From JBFKMV01 sp041629655 (GTDB lineage Bacteria; Acidobacteriota; Polarisedimenticolia; Polarisedimenticolales; Polarisedimenticolaceae), in the NCBI GenBank assembly GCA_041629655.1, contig JBFKMV010000059.1, positions 1-24,516 of the forward strand: a stretch of DNA of 24,516 bases. Reading direction: 5' to 3'. Shown piece by piece: positions 15,172 through 21,109 of the stretch (its first letter is position 1; every line of letters starts with the position of its first letter). The notes under the pieces are model-generated. The model did no database searches and was not told the DNA's origin. It saw only the letters and a list, made by a program, of their open reading frames with translations. Made by a program: the position numbers and the translations under genes.

Positions 15172-17840
15172 ACGGGCGGGGTGGAGCCTCGCGGCTCCGG
15201 ATCGCTGATCTTCTCGCGAAGCCGCTCGGCGCGCGGCTCTCCGATGTGCGCGCGCAGCATCTCGATCTCCACGTCGAGCAGGCGCCGGTACTCGGACGCC
15301 GGGTCGTGCAGCTGGTGGATCTGCGCGGCGCGCTTGAGCGAATCCACGTCCCACGAGCCGTCCGACATCAGCTCGGCACCGGAGAACGGGTCGTCCGTGC
15401 CGTCACCCAGCCGCTGGGTGCACGAGCGCACGAAGTTCGCGGCGCCCGCGCCGACCTCGGCGCGGATCGTCCGGTACAGCATGCGCTGCCGGGCGTTGAA
15501 CCGCTCGATCTCGGCCTCCAGATCCGCGGGGGGCTCCCAGTCGGGATCCGTCGGGATCTCGGCCGAGGTGTCCTCGCCGCGGTCCGGCGGGAGCGCGGGC
15601 GCCGTCGTCTCGCCGGGATCGACCACCGGGACCCCGGCGTCGGCCGGGCTGCCGTCGAGGGTCTCGGCGACGGGATCGTCCCCCCACGAGCCGTCCGGAC
15701 CCGCCTCGCGGGTCTCGATCGGCTCCCCCGTATCCTCGTCGACGGCCTCGACGGTCAGGGCCGGCTCCTCGGGCTCCGCGGCGGGCGCGGTCCCCAGGGC
15801 GGCCTCGACCTCCTCGCGCGGGATGTAGCGCGTCGCGTCCTCGTCGAACCGCCGCTCCTCGGGGGGCTCCGGCTGCGGGGCGGCCTCCGCCTCGACCGGC
15901 GCGACGTCCGTGACTTCCTCGATTTCCGCCTCGGCGCGGTCCGGAACCGCCGCGGCCTCGCGGTCGCCGCCGTCGTCCGGGTCCTGGACGACCTCCGCGG
16001 CGTCCGGTTCCCGTTCGGCCTCGGCGACGGCGGCCTGCCGGGACAGCGAGGCCGCCAGGTTCCGGTTGGCCGCCTCCTGCGCCTGACTCTCGGAGTCGTG
16101 GAGCAGCTCGGCGCCGACCGGCTCGTCCGAGACCCGCAGCGCATCGCTGCCGGAAGTCTTGACCGGCAACCCGTCCAGCGGCGCGTCCTCGCCGGCGGGC
16201 TCCCAGTCCGAGGCCGGAATCGCCTCCGCCTCCTCGGCCGTCCTGGCCGGCATCATCTCGTGGACGTCCGCGACCTCGAACGGTTCGCCGGCGCCCTCGC
16301 TGGCCACCGGGATCGGCTGGCGCGGGGCGGACGGCTCGCGCGGCTCGGCGCTCGGCGGCGGCGCGGGCTCCTCGGCCGGCGCCTCCTCGATCGCACCCAG
16401 CACCCGCAACGTCCACAGGATCTGGCACACGGCGAAGTCGCCGAGGCCGGACTGCTCGCAGACCTCGAGCGGGGTATGCGCCTCCTTGAGGCACGACACG
16501 ACCTCCCACTCCTCGGCGCCGACCTGCATCCCGTCGAGCACCTCGAGGTAGGCCGGCGACAACTGCAGCGGCGTGTTCAGGCCCCCGCAGCCCTCGCGGA
16601 CCCGCGTCCACGACGTGACCCGCCGCAGCGCGGTGGCGACGATCGACTCGAGGCCGGCGACCAGCGTGATCTCCTCGATGGTCGGCAGCTCCCCGGGGAC
16701 GAAACGGTACTCGCCGCCACCCCACGCGATCGTGTCGTGCACGATCTCGGCGAGCTGCTCGCGCACCATCGCCTGGAGATCCTCGTCGTCGATCACGCCC
16801 AGCTCGCGGAGGATCGTGCCGACGCGCTTGTTGGACAACAGGCGCCGCGCGGTCTCCTCGCGGTCGCGCAGCGAGATCACCCCGCGGCGCAACAGGTGGG
16901 CCAGCAGACCGTCGTTGATGTCGTTGGAGGTGGCGAAGACGCACTCGCCTTCCTTGATGTGGATCGTGCGCTCGAGCCCGCCGCGGCTGGCGTGCAACAG
17001 CCCCGTCTCGCCGGTCCGGCACACTCGCACCAGCACGGCGGCCAGGCCGTCCCCGGCGATCCGCCCGGAGACTCCCGGGTCGTCCTCGGCCCGGCGCGGA
17101 CGGCCGGCCTCGACCACGACGCCGAGCACCTTCATCGCCCACAGCGTCTGGTAGATCTCGAAGTTGGACAGGAACAGCTCGGCGCACAGCTGCTCGACGG
17201 TCTCCGACCCGCGCTCGAGACGGTGGACCAGCGTCTCCTCGCCGTCGGTCAGGCTCAGGCCCTCGAGTCGCTCGCGCCACTCGCCGGACAGCCGATAGCG
17301 CGAGTGCGCGGGTCCGACGCTGTGCCGGATGCGCGTGAACGACCGGATCTGCCGGATGCCCTGGAGCAGGATCTCGCCGGTGCGCATTCCCAGCGTGATC
17401 ACCTCCCGGGTCGGGAGCGGGCCCTCGTTGAAGCGGTACTCGCCGGACTCCCACGTGAACAGCTCGTGCACGATCCGCTGCACCTGGGTCAGCACGCCGC
17501 GCACCAGGCTCTCGGGGCTGAGCCGCCCGGCCTCGACCAGCAGCGTCCCGATGCGCTTGCCCGGCCGGAACATCGAGAGCGCCTCTTCGAGGTCGCGCAG
17601 GACGATCAGCTCTTCGCGCAGCAACAGCTCGCCGAGCCGGTCGTCGGGATCGCTGGAACAGGCGAACACGATCCGCCCCTCGTCGATGAAGACGCTCTTG
17701 CGGACCTCGTAGCGCTCGAGCTCCAGCACGCCGGTGCGCTTGGCGCTGCAGATCGCCCACAGCAGGTCGGGGATGCTGATCCCCTCCAGCTTGCCCGCGC
17801 GGAGGCTGGAGCGCTCGACGCCCTGACTCGGTTCGTCCAT
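15168..17840 (-). CDS. Tandem DUF4388 protein with acidic linker
   Basis: 890-aa cytoplasmic protein. Two copies of a DUF4388 (PatA N-terminal-like) module are visible: residues about 16-245 (Leu-Leu-Trp-Ala-Ile, Thr-Gly-Val-Leu-Glu-Leu, Phe-Ile-Asp-Glu-Gly-Arg-Ile-Val-Phe-Ala) and about 257-487 (Thr-Gly-Glu-Thr-Gly-Leu-Leu, Ile-Lys-Glu-Gly-Glu-Cys-Val-Phe-Ala). Each ends with a helical, winged-helix-like segment finishing Leu-Trp-(Ala/Thr)-(Met/Leu)-(Lys/Arg)-Val-Leu-Gly. Residues about 488-760 are a disordered Glu/Asp/Pro/Ala linker. A conserved-looking helical C-terminal domain (about 760-890) holds Ile-Glu-Arg-Phe-Asn-Ala-Arg-Gln. No receiver, kinase or enzyme motif is visible. The ATG at 17838-17840 has GGGAAGG upstream. 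DUF4388 proteins are usually linked to signalling or gliding motility; the partner is unknown. Confidence 0.85.
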   Translation of the reverse strand: MDEPSQGVERSSLRAGKLEGISIPDLLWAICSAKRTGVLELERYEVRKSVFIDEGRIVFACSSDPDDRLGELLLREELIVLRDLEEALSMFRPGKRIGTLLVEAGRLSPESLVRGVLTQVQRIVHELFTWESGEYRFNEGPLPTREVITLGMRTGEILLQGIRQIRSFTRIRHSVGPAHSRYRLSGEWRERLEGLSLTDGEETLVHRLERGSETVEQLCAELFLSNFEIYQTLWAMKVLGVVVEAGRPRRAEDDPGVSGRIAGDGLAAVLVRVCRTGETGLLHASRGGLERTIHIKEGECVFATSNDINDGLLAHLLRRGVISLRDREETARRLLSNKRVGTILRELGVIDDEDLQAMVREQLAEIVHDTIAWGGGEYRFVPGELPTIEEITLVAGLESIVATALRRVTSWTRVREGCGGLNTPLQLSPAYLEVLDGMQVGAEEWEVVSCLKEAHTPLEVCEQSGLGDFAVCQILWTLRVLGAIEEAPAEEPAPPPSAEPREPSAPRQPIPVASEGAGEPFEVADVHEMMPARTAEEAEAIPASDWEPAGEDAPLDGLPVKTSGSDALRVSDEPVGAELLHDSESQAQEAANRNLAASLSRQAAVAEAEREPDAAEVVQDPDDGGDREAAAVPDRAEAEIEEVTDVAPVEAEAAPQPEPPEERRFDEDATRYIPREEVEAALGTAPAAEPEEPALTVEAVDEDTGEPIETREAGPDGSWGDDPVAETLDGSPADAGVPVVDPGETTAPALPPDRGEDTSAEIPTDPDWEPPADLEAEIERFNARQRMLYRTIRAEVGAGAANFVRSCTQRLGDGTDDPFSGAELMSDGSWDVDSLKRAAQIHQLHDPASEYRRLLDVEIEMLRAHIGEPRAERLREKISDPEPRGSTPPV

Positions 17841-17853
17841 ACAGGCCGGCCTT

Positions 17854-17875
17854 CCCGGGGGACCGTTCCCCCGGG
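17854..17875. repeat. 9-bp inverted repeat in front of the DUF4388 gene
   Basis: CCCGGGGGA (17854-17862) and TCCCCCGGG (17867-17875) are perfect inverted copies with a 4-nt centre. They lie between the putative -10 (17879-17884) and the start codon and include the first bases of the Shine-Dalgarno. This is a candidate operator or translation-control hairpin. Confidence 0.5.
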
Positions 17876-17878
17876 GTA

Positions 17879-17906
17879 AAGTTAGTCCCCTCAGGATGGG
17901 CGTCAA
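17879..17906 (-). promoter_or_regulatory. Putative promoter of the DUF4388 gene
   Basis: On the minus strand, TTGACG (complement of 17901-17906) is followed after 16 bp by TAACTT (complement of 17879-17884). The -35 is near consensus and the -10 is weaker. Predicted start is near 17872, inside the inverted repeat. Confidence 0.45.
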
Positions 17907-17957
17907 GTGGCCTGTTCTCAGCCTGTTGAACCGGCGAGCGGGCCCGGGACCCTGGTC

Positions 17958-17963
17958 TATACT
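17958..17963 (+). promoter_or_regulatory. -10 element upstream of the GT9 glycosyltransferase
   Basis: TATACT is a strong -10 in a GC-rich context. No -35 is seen at 16-18 bp. Transcription would start at about 17970, exactly at the preferred GTG codon, which suggests a leaderless or near-leaderless message. Confidence 0.4.
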
Positions 17964-17969
17964 CCCGCC

Positions 17970-19091
17970 GTGCTGGCCCTTCCGCAGGATCTCAGGCGCG
18001 CGCTGTCGGACGGAGGCCCGGGCCTGGCGCTGATGGTGCTCCGGCTGGGCGCGCTGGGGGACGTGCTGCGCACCCTGCCGGCGGTGCGCCTGCTGCGCGG
18101 GGCCCTGCCCGGCACCCGGATCTCGTGGGTCGTCGGAGCAGGACTGGCCGGGATCCTGGAGCGGCACCCGGACGTGGACGAGGTCGTGCCGTTCCCCCGC
18201 TCCCGCTGGCGCGCGCTGGGCCGCGCTCCCTGGCGCTGGCCCGGGTTCGCGCCGGAGCTGCGCGCCTGGCGCCGGCGCCTCCGGGCCGTCGCACCGCAGC
18301 TGGTGCTGGACTTCCACGGCGACCTGCGCAGCGGGCTGACCGGCTGGCTCTCCGGCGCGAAGGTGCGGCTCGGATACGCCGGGCACCAGCAGAAGGAGTG
18401 CAACTTCCTGTTCACGACCCACCGCGTACCGGCGGGCGAGCGGCGTCGCTCGCGGATCGAGCGCAACCTCGAGCTGGTGCGCGCGCTCGGCCTGCCCGCG
18501 CAGCCGCTGCCGGACGGCGGGTTGACGGAACCCGCTCCCGCGAAGGAGCGGGCGCGCTCGATCGGCGGGTCCGCGGGAGCCTACGCGGTGATCGCCGCGG
18601 GGGTCAGCCGCCGCCAGGCCTACAAGAAACCGCCGCCGGAGCTGCTGGCGGCGGCGGCGCAGCTGCTGGCCGGGTCCGGCGTCCGGTCGTGGGTCGTCTA
18701 CGGGCCCGGCGAGGAGCCGGACGCCCGGGCCGTCGTCGCGGCGGCGGGCGGAGCGGCAAGCCTCGCGCCGCCCACCGACCTGGACGTGCTCGCGGCGCTG
18801 TTGCGCGAGGCGCGGCTGTTCGTGGGCGGCGACACCGGGCCGATGCACCTCGCCTGCGCCGTCGGGTGTCCGGTGGTGGCGTTGTACGGACCGACCGATC
18901 CAGAGGTCAACGCCCCCTGGGGCGTGCCCCACGCCACGGTCTCCCCGCCGGGACGGAGCTACACCGGAATCAAGCGGCTCGACCGGCGTCAGGGCTTCGA
19001 GGGGCTGGACGCCGAGACCGTGCGTGCCGCCGTGGCCGGCCTGCTCGAGCAGCCGCGGGCAAGGGACTCGATCGTCGGTTCGGGAAGCTAG
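17970..19091 (+). CDS. Glycosyltransferase family 9 (heptosyltransferase-like)
   Basis: About 373-aa GT-B enzyme related to the ADP-heptose:LPS heptosyltransferases, acting at the cytoplasmic face of the inner membrane. The N-terminal Leu-Arg-Leu-Gly-Ala-Leu-Gly-Asp-Val-Leu-Arg-Thr-Leu-Pro motif (Asp catalytic base in the family) and the C-terminal Gly-Gly-Asp-Thr-Gly-Pro-Met-His-Leu-Ala nucleotide-sugar site are both intact, followed by Ala-Leu-Tyr-Gly-Pro-Thr-Asp-Pro. The start is uncertain. GTG at 17970 is preferred because it follows the -10 at 17958-17963. ATG at 18033 would begin right at the family motif but has a poorly spaced GGAGG. ATG at 17907 lies upstream of the -10. The exact acceptor (heptose or another core sugar) cannot be told. 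The stop shares CTAG with the convergent Kdo kinase gene, another LPS-core function. Confidence 0.88.
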   Translation: MLALPQDLRRALSDGGPGLALMVLRLGALGDVLRTLPAVRLLRGALPGTRISWVVGAGLAGILERHPDVDEVVPFPRSRWRALGRAPWRWPGFAPELRAWRRRLRAVAPQLVLDFHGDLRSGLTGWLSGAKVRLGYAGHQQKECNFLFTTHRVPAGERRRSRIERNLELVRALGLPAQPLPDGGLTEPAPAKERARSIGGSAGAYAVIAAGVSRRQAYKKPPPELLAAAAQLLAGSGVRSWVVYGPGEEPDARAVVAAAGGAASLAPPTDLDVLAALLREARLFVGGDTGPMHLACAVGCPVVALYGPTDPEVNAPWGVPHATVSPPGRSYTGIKRLDRRQGFEGLDAETVRAAVAGLLEQPRARDSIVGSGS

Positions 19092-19915
19092 CGCCGCCAG
19101 GCGAGACGGTGCAGCGCCAGGCGCAGCCGGCCGACGGGGCGCGCGGCGGACAGCGCGCGGGCCAGCCGGTCGTCCCCCGCGGCGTACAGCTCGTACCACA
19201 GCCGGGGACCGGCGCCGAGCGGGCCCGGGTCGCCGAGGTGCTTGACCCAGGAACGCTCGAGGCGCGCCAGCGCGGCGCGGCGCCGGGGCAACGGGAGCGG
19301 GCCGTCGTGCAGCACCGCGCGGTCGAGGTCGATCACGAACCCCCGCGGGCCGCCGCCGGCCTCGCGCGCCACGAGCAGGTTGCCCAGGTTCAGGTCGCGG
19401 TGCTCGACGCCGGCGTCGTGCATCGCGCGCACCGCCTCGGCGGCGACGGCCAGCTCCGCGCGCTCCGGCGGCGGCCGGCGCCGCAGCCGTGACAGCAGGT
19501 CCTCCGCCCCGCCGACCTCCTCGACCGCCATCCACCCCTCGTGGAGCACCCCCGTGGCCCGGCGCAGCAGCAGCGCGACCGGCCGCGGCGTGGCGACCCC
19601 GCGGCGCGCGGCCTCCAGCGGCACGGTCAGGTTGGCCACCAGGCGTCCGGCTCCGGGGAAGCGATCGCGCCACAAGCGGGCGGTCAGGCCGCCGCGACGC
19701 AGCTGCTTGAGCACCAGCCGGGGGCCGCCGGGGATCGCCGCGCGCGACGTGCCGCCGCGACCGGGCCCGCGGGCGTCGTCGAGCAGCGCGCGCCAGGCCG
19801 CCGGGGCGGCAAAGCCGTTCTCGCACAGCCAGTCCAGCGCGTCGGCGCGGGCCACCAGCGTGCAACGGCCCTCCCGGTGGACGGCGAAGCCCAGCGGCGC
19901 CCGCACGGCGCTCAC
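19088..19915 (-). CDS. Kdo kinase-like LPS kinase (KdkA/WaaP-type)
   Basis: 275-aa protein of the kinase-like LPS kinase family that phosphorylates inner-core sugars; KdkA acts on Kdo O-4 and WaaP on heptose. Kinase landmarks are Lys70 in Leu-Val-Leu-Lys-Gln (ATP-binding Lys), the catalytic loop His172-Arg-Asp174-Leu-Asn-Leu-Gly-Asn179, and Val-Ile-Asp196-Leu-Asp198-Arg-Ala replacing the DFG motif. Phe-Pro-Gly-Ala-Gly-Arg-Leu and Val-Pro-Leu-Glu-Ala-Ala-Arg-Arg-Gly-Val-Ala-Thr-Pro are also typical of the family. No transmembrane segment. The start is GTG at 19913-19915, overlapping the tatC stop by 4 nt (GTGA), which puts an LPS kinase at the end of a Tat operon. The assignment to Kdo rather than heptose is likely but not certain. 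Confidence 0.82.
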   Translation of the reverse strand: MSAVRAPLGFAVHREGRCTLVARADALDWLCENGFAAPAAWRALLDDARGPGRGGTSRAAIPGGPRLVLKQLRRGGLTARLWRDRFPGAGRLVANLTVPLEAARRGVATPRPVALLLRRATGVLHEGWMAVEEVGGAEDLLSRLRRRPPPERAELAVAAEAVRAMHDAGVEHRDLNLGNLLVAREAGGGPRGFVIDLDRAVLHDGPLPLPRRRAALARLERSWVKHLGDPGPLGAGPRLWYELYAAGDDRLARALSAARPVGRLRLALHRLAWRR

Positions 19916-20667
19916 GAAGCTTCCACGCTCTTGGCGCGACGGCCGACCAGCCAGGACAGGCCGACGCCGAGCAGGTACAGCAGCACCATCGGTCCCGCGA
20001 ACACGGTCATGGTCAGCATGTCGCCGGTCGGGGTGATCACCGCGGCGACGACCGCGATCACGAGCACGGCGACCTTGAAGTGCCGCATCAGGAACCCCGG
20101 GGTGACCAGCCCGATCCAGGACAGGAAGAAGATCAGGATCGGCAGCTCGAACACCAGTCCCATCCCGAGCACCACCCGCGCCTCGAACTGGAACGCCGAG
20201 CGCAACGTCAGCGAGGCCTGGAAGCTCTCCCCCAGTCCGATCAGCCACGAGGCCGCGATCGGGGTGGCGACCAGGTAGCCGAAGGCGCCGCCGGCCGTGA
20301 AGAACGCGGTGCCGAAGACGATGAACGGCACGACCAGCTTCCGCTCGTGCCGGTACAGCCCCGGGCTGACGAAGGCCCAGAACTGGTACAGCAGGTACGG
20401 CGAGCTGACGAACAGCGCCGCCAGCCCCGAGGCCTGGAGGTAGACGACGAACGGCTCCGTCAGGTGGATGAACACCAGCTGGCCGCCCTCGAACAGGTTG
20501 TCGCGGATCGGAGCGACCAGGAACTCGACGATGCGGTCGCTGAAGCCCCACGCGACGGCCAGCGTCGCGAAGAACACGACGGCGCAGCGGAACAACCTCG
20601 ACCTCAGCTCGTCGAGGTGGTCCAGCAGGCTCATCGTCCCGTCATGCTTCTCGTTTGTCGGGTCCAT
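19912..20667 (-). CDS. tatC: Sec-independent protein translocase TatC
   Basis: 251-aa polytopic inner-membrane receptor for twin-arginine signal peptides. The cytoplasmic N-terminus carries the hallmark Leu-Leu-Asp-His-Leu-Asp-Glu-Leu-Arg-Ser-Arg-Leu, and six hydrophobic segments follow. Gly-Leu-Val-Phe-Glu-Leu-Pro-Ile-Leu (conserved membrane Glu) and a Pro-Gly-Phe-Leu loop are present in the second half. Length is typical. The ATG at 20667 overlaps tatA by 26 nt. A second ATG at 20632-20634, 7 nt past the tatA stop, would remove 11 residues and begin directly at the conserved motif; neither has a strong ribosome site. Middle gene of tatA-tatC-Kdo kinase. Confidence 0.95.
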   Translation of the reverse strand: MDPTNEKHDGTMSLLDHLDELRSRLFRCAVVFFATLAVAWGFSDRIVEFLVAPIRDNLFEGGQLVFIHLTEPFVVYLQASGLAALFVSSPYLLYQFWAFVSPGLYRHERKLVVPFIVFGTAFFTAGGAFGYLVATPIAASWLIGLGESFQASLTLRSAFQFEARVVLGMGLVFELPILIFFLSWIGLVTPGFLMRHFKVAVLVIAVVAAVITPTGDMLTMTVFAGPMVLLYLLGVGLSWLVGRRAKSVEAS

Positions 20668-20962
20668 CGGCGACCGGGGGGACTGTCCCGGGACTGGCGT
20701 CCGCCGCGCGCGGTGGAGGGGCGGGCTGGAGGTTCTGATCGATCTCGCGATCGATCGCTTTCAGGGCGCCGCCGGTCTCGCGGACCTCCTCGGTCCGGAC
20801 CTCGCGCTCGAGGTCCTGCTTGAAGTCGCTGGCGGCCTTGCGGAACTCGCCGAGCGTGCGGCCGATCTGGCGACCGATGTCGGGAAGACGCCGCGGGCCG
20901 AACAGCAACAGCGCCAGCCCGAGGATCAGGACAATCTCCGCACCGCCGATGGAGCCGAACAA
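20642..20962 (-). CDS. tatA: Twin-arginine translocase subunit TatA/TatE family
   Basis: 106-aa single-span pore subunit of the Tat system. One N-terminal membrane helix (about 8-21) is followed by Phe21-Gly22-Pro-Arg-Arg-Leu-Pro-Asp-Ile-Gly, then an amphipathic helix (Ile-Gly-Arg-Thr-Leu-Gly-Glu-Phe-Arg-Lys-Ala) and a charged, Pro-rich tail. Glu9 at the polar position of the membrane helix is shared by TatA and TatB forms, so the A/B assignment is not absolute. No second tatA/tatB is present in this window. The start is TTG at 20960-20962: an AGAGG site lies 5 nt upstream and the family's Met-Phe-Gly start aligns there. The TGA lies inside the tatC start region, so the two are coupled. Confidence 0.9.
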   Translation of the reverse strand: MFGSIGGAEIVLILGLALLLFGPRRLPDIGRQIGRTLGEFRKAASDFKQDLEREVRTEEVRETGGALKAIDREIDQNLQPAPPPRAADASPGTVPPVADGPDKREA

Positions 20963-20987
20963 TGGTACCTCTGGTTCCCGTCACGGC

Positions 20988-21017
20988 AGCCTACTGCGCG
21001 GCCGCCGAAAGTGTCAA
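20988..21017 (-). promoter_or_regulatory. Promoter of the tatA-tatC-Kdo kinase operon
   Basis: On the minus strand, a perfect -35 TTGACA (complement of 21012-21017) is followed after 18 bp by TAGGCT (complement of 20988-20993). The start would be near 20981, about 20 nt before the TTG codon of tatA. Confidence 0.55.
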
Positions 21018-21033
21018 GAACGCCACCTTTGCG

Positions 21034-21062
21034 TTGCCGGCGGGCGGGCCCGGGCTTATAAT
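21034..21062 (+). promoter_or_regulatory. Strong sigma70-type promoter of the S41 peptidase gene
   Basis: TTGCCG (21034-21039) and a perfect TATAAT (21057-21062) with a 17-bp spacer. Predicted start is near 21069, giving a leader of about 40 nt. It is back-to-back with the tatA promoter; the two -35 boxes are 16 bp apart. Confidence 0.7.
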
Positions 21063-21092
21063 CTGGTTGTTCCGACCTGATAAGTCGAGTCC

Positions 21093-21107
21093 CCGATAGG
21101 AGATCGG
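21093..21107 (+). promoter_or_regulatory. Ribosome site held in a small hairpin loop
   Basis: CCGAT (21093-21097), AGGAG (21098-21102) and ATCGG (21103-21107): the Shine-Dalgarno forms the loop of a 5-bp stem, 7 nt before the GTG of the S41 peptidase gene. The position of AGGAG fixes that GTG as the start. Confidence 0.45.
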
Positions 21108-21109
21108 AC

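Noticed and set aside
15246..17879. 877-codon open frame on the + strand opposite the DUF4388 gene
   Set aside because: Low-complexity translation, no ribosome site or family motif, and it covers a well-supported gene on the other strand.
18531..18552. 8-bp hairpin (CCCGCTCC / GGAGCGGG)
   Set aside because: It lies within the GT9 coding sequence with no T-tract and no gene boundary nearby; probably codon-driven chance.
17841..19865. Long upstream extension of the DUF4388 frame (1565 codons in total)
   Set aside because: It would run antisense through the whole GT9 gene and through its own promoter region; the ATG at 17840 starts the conserved domain and has a ribosome site.
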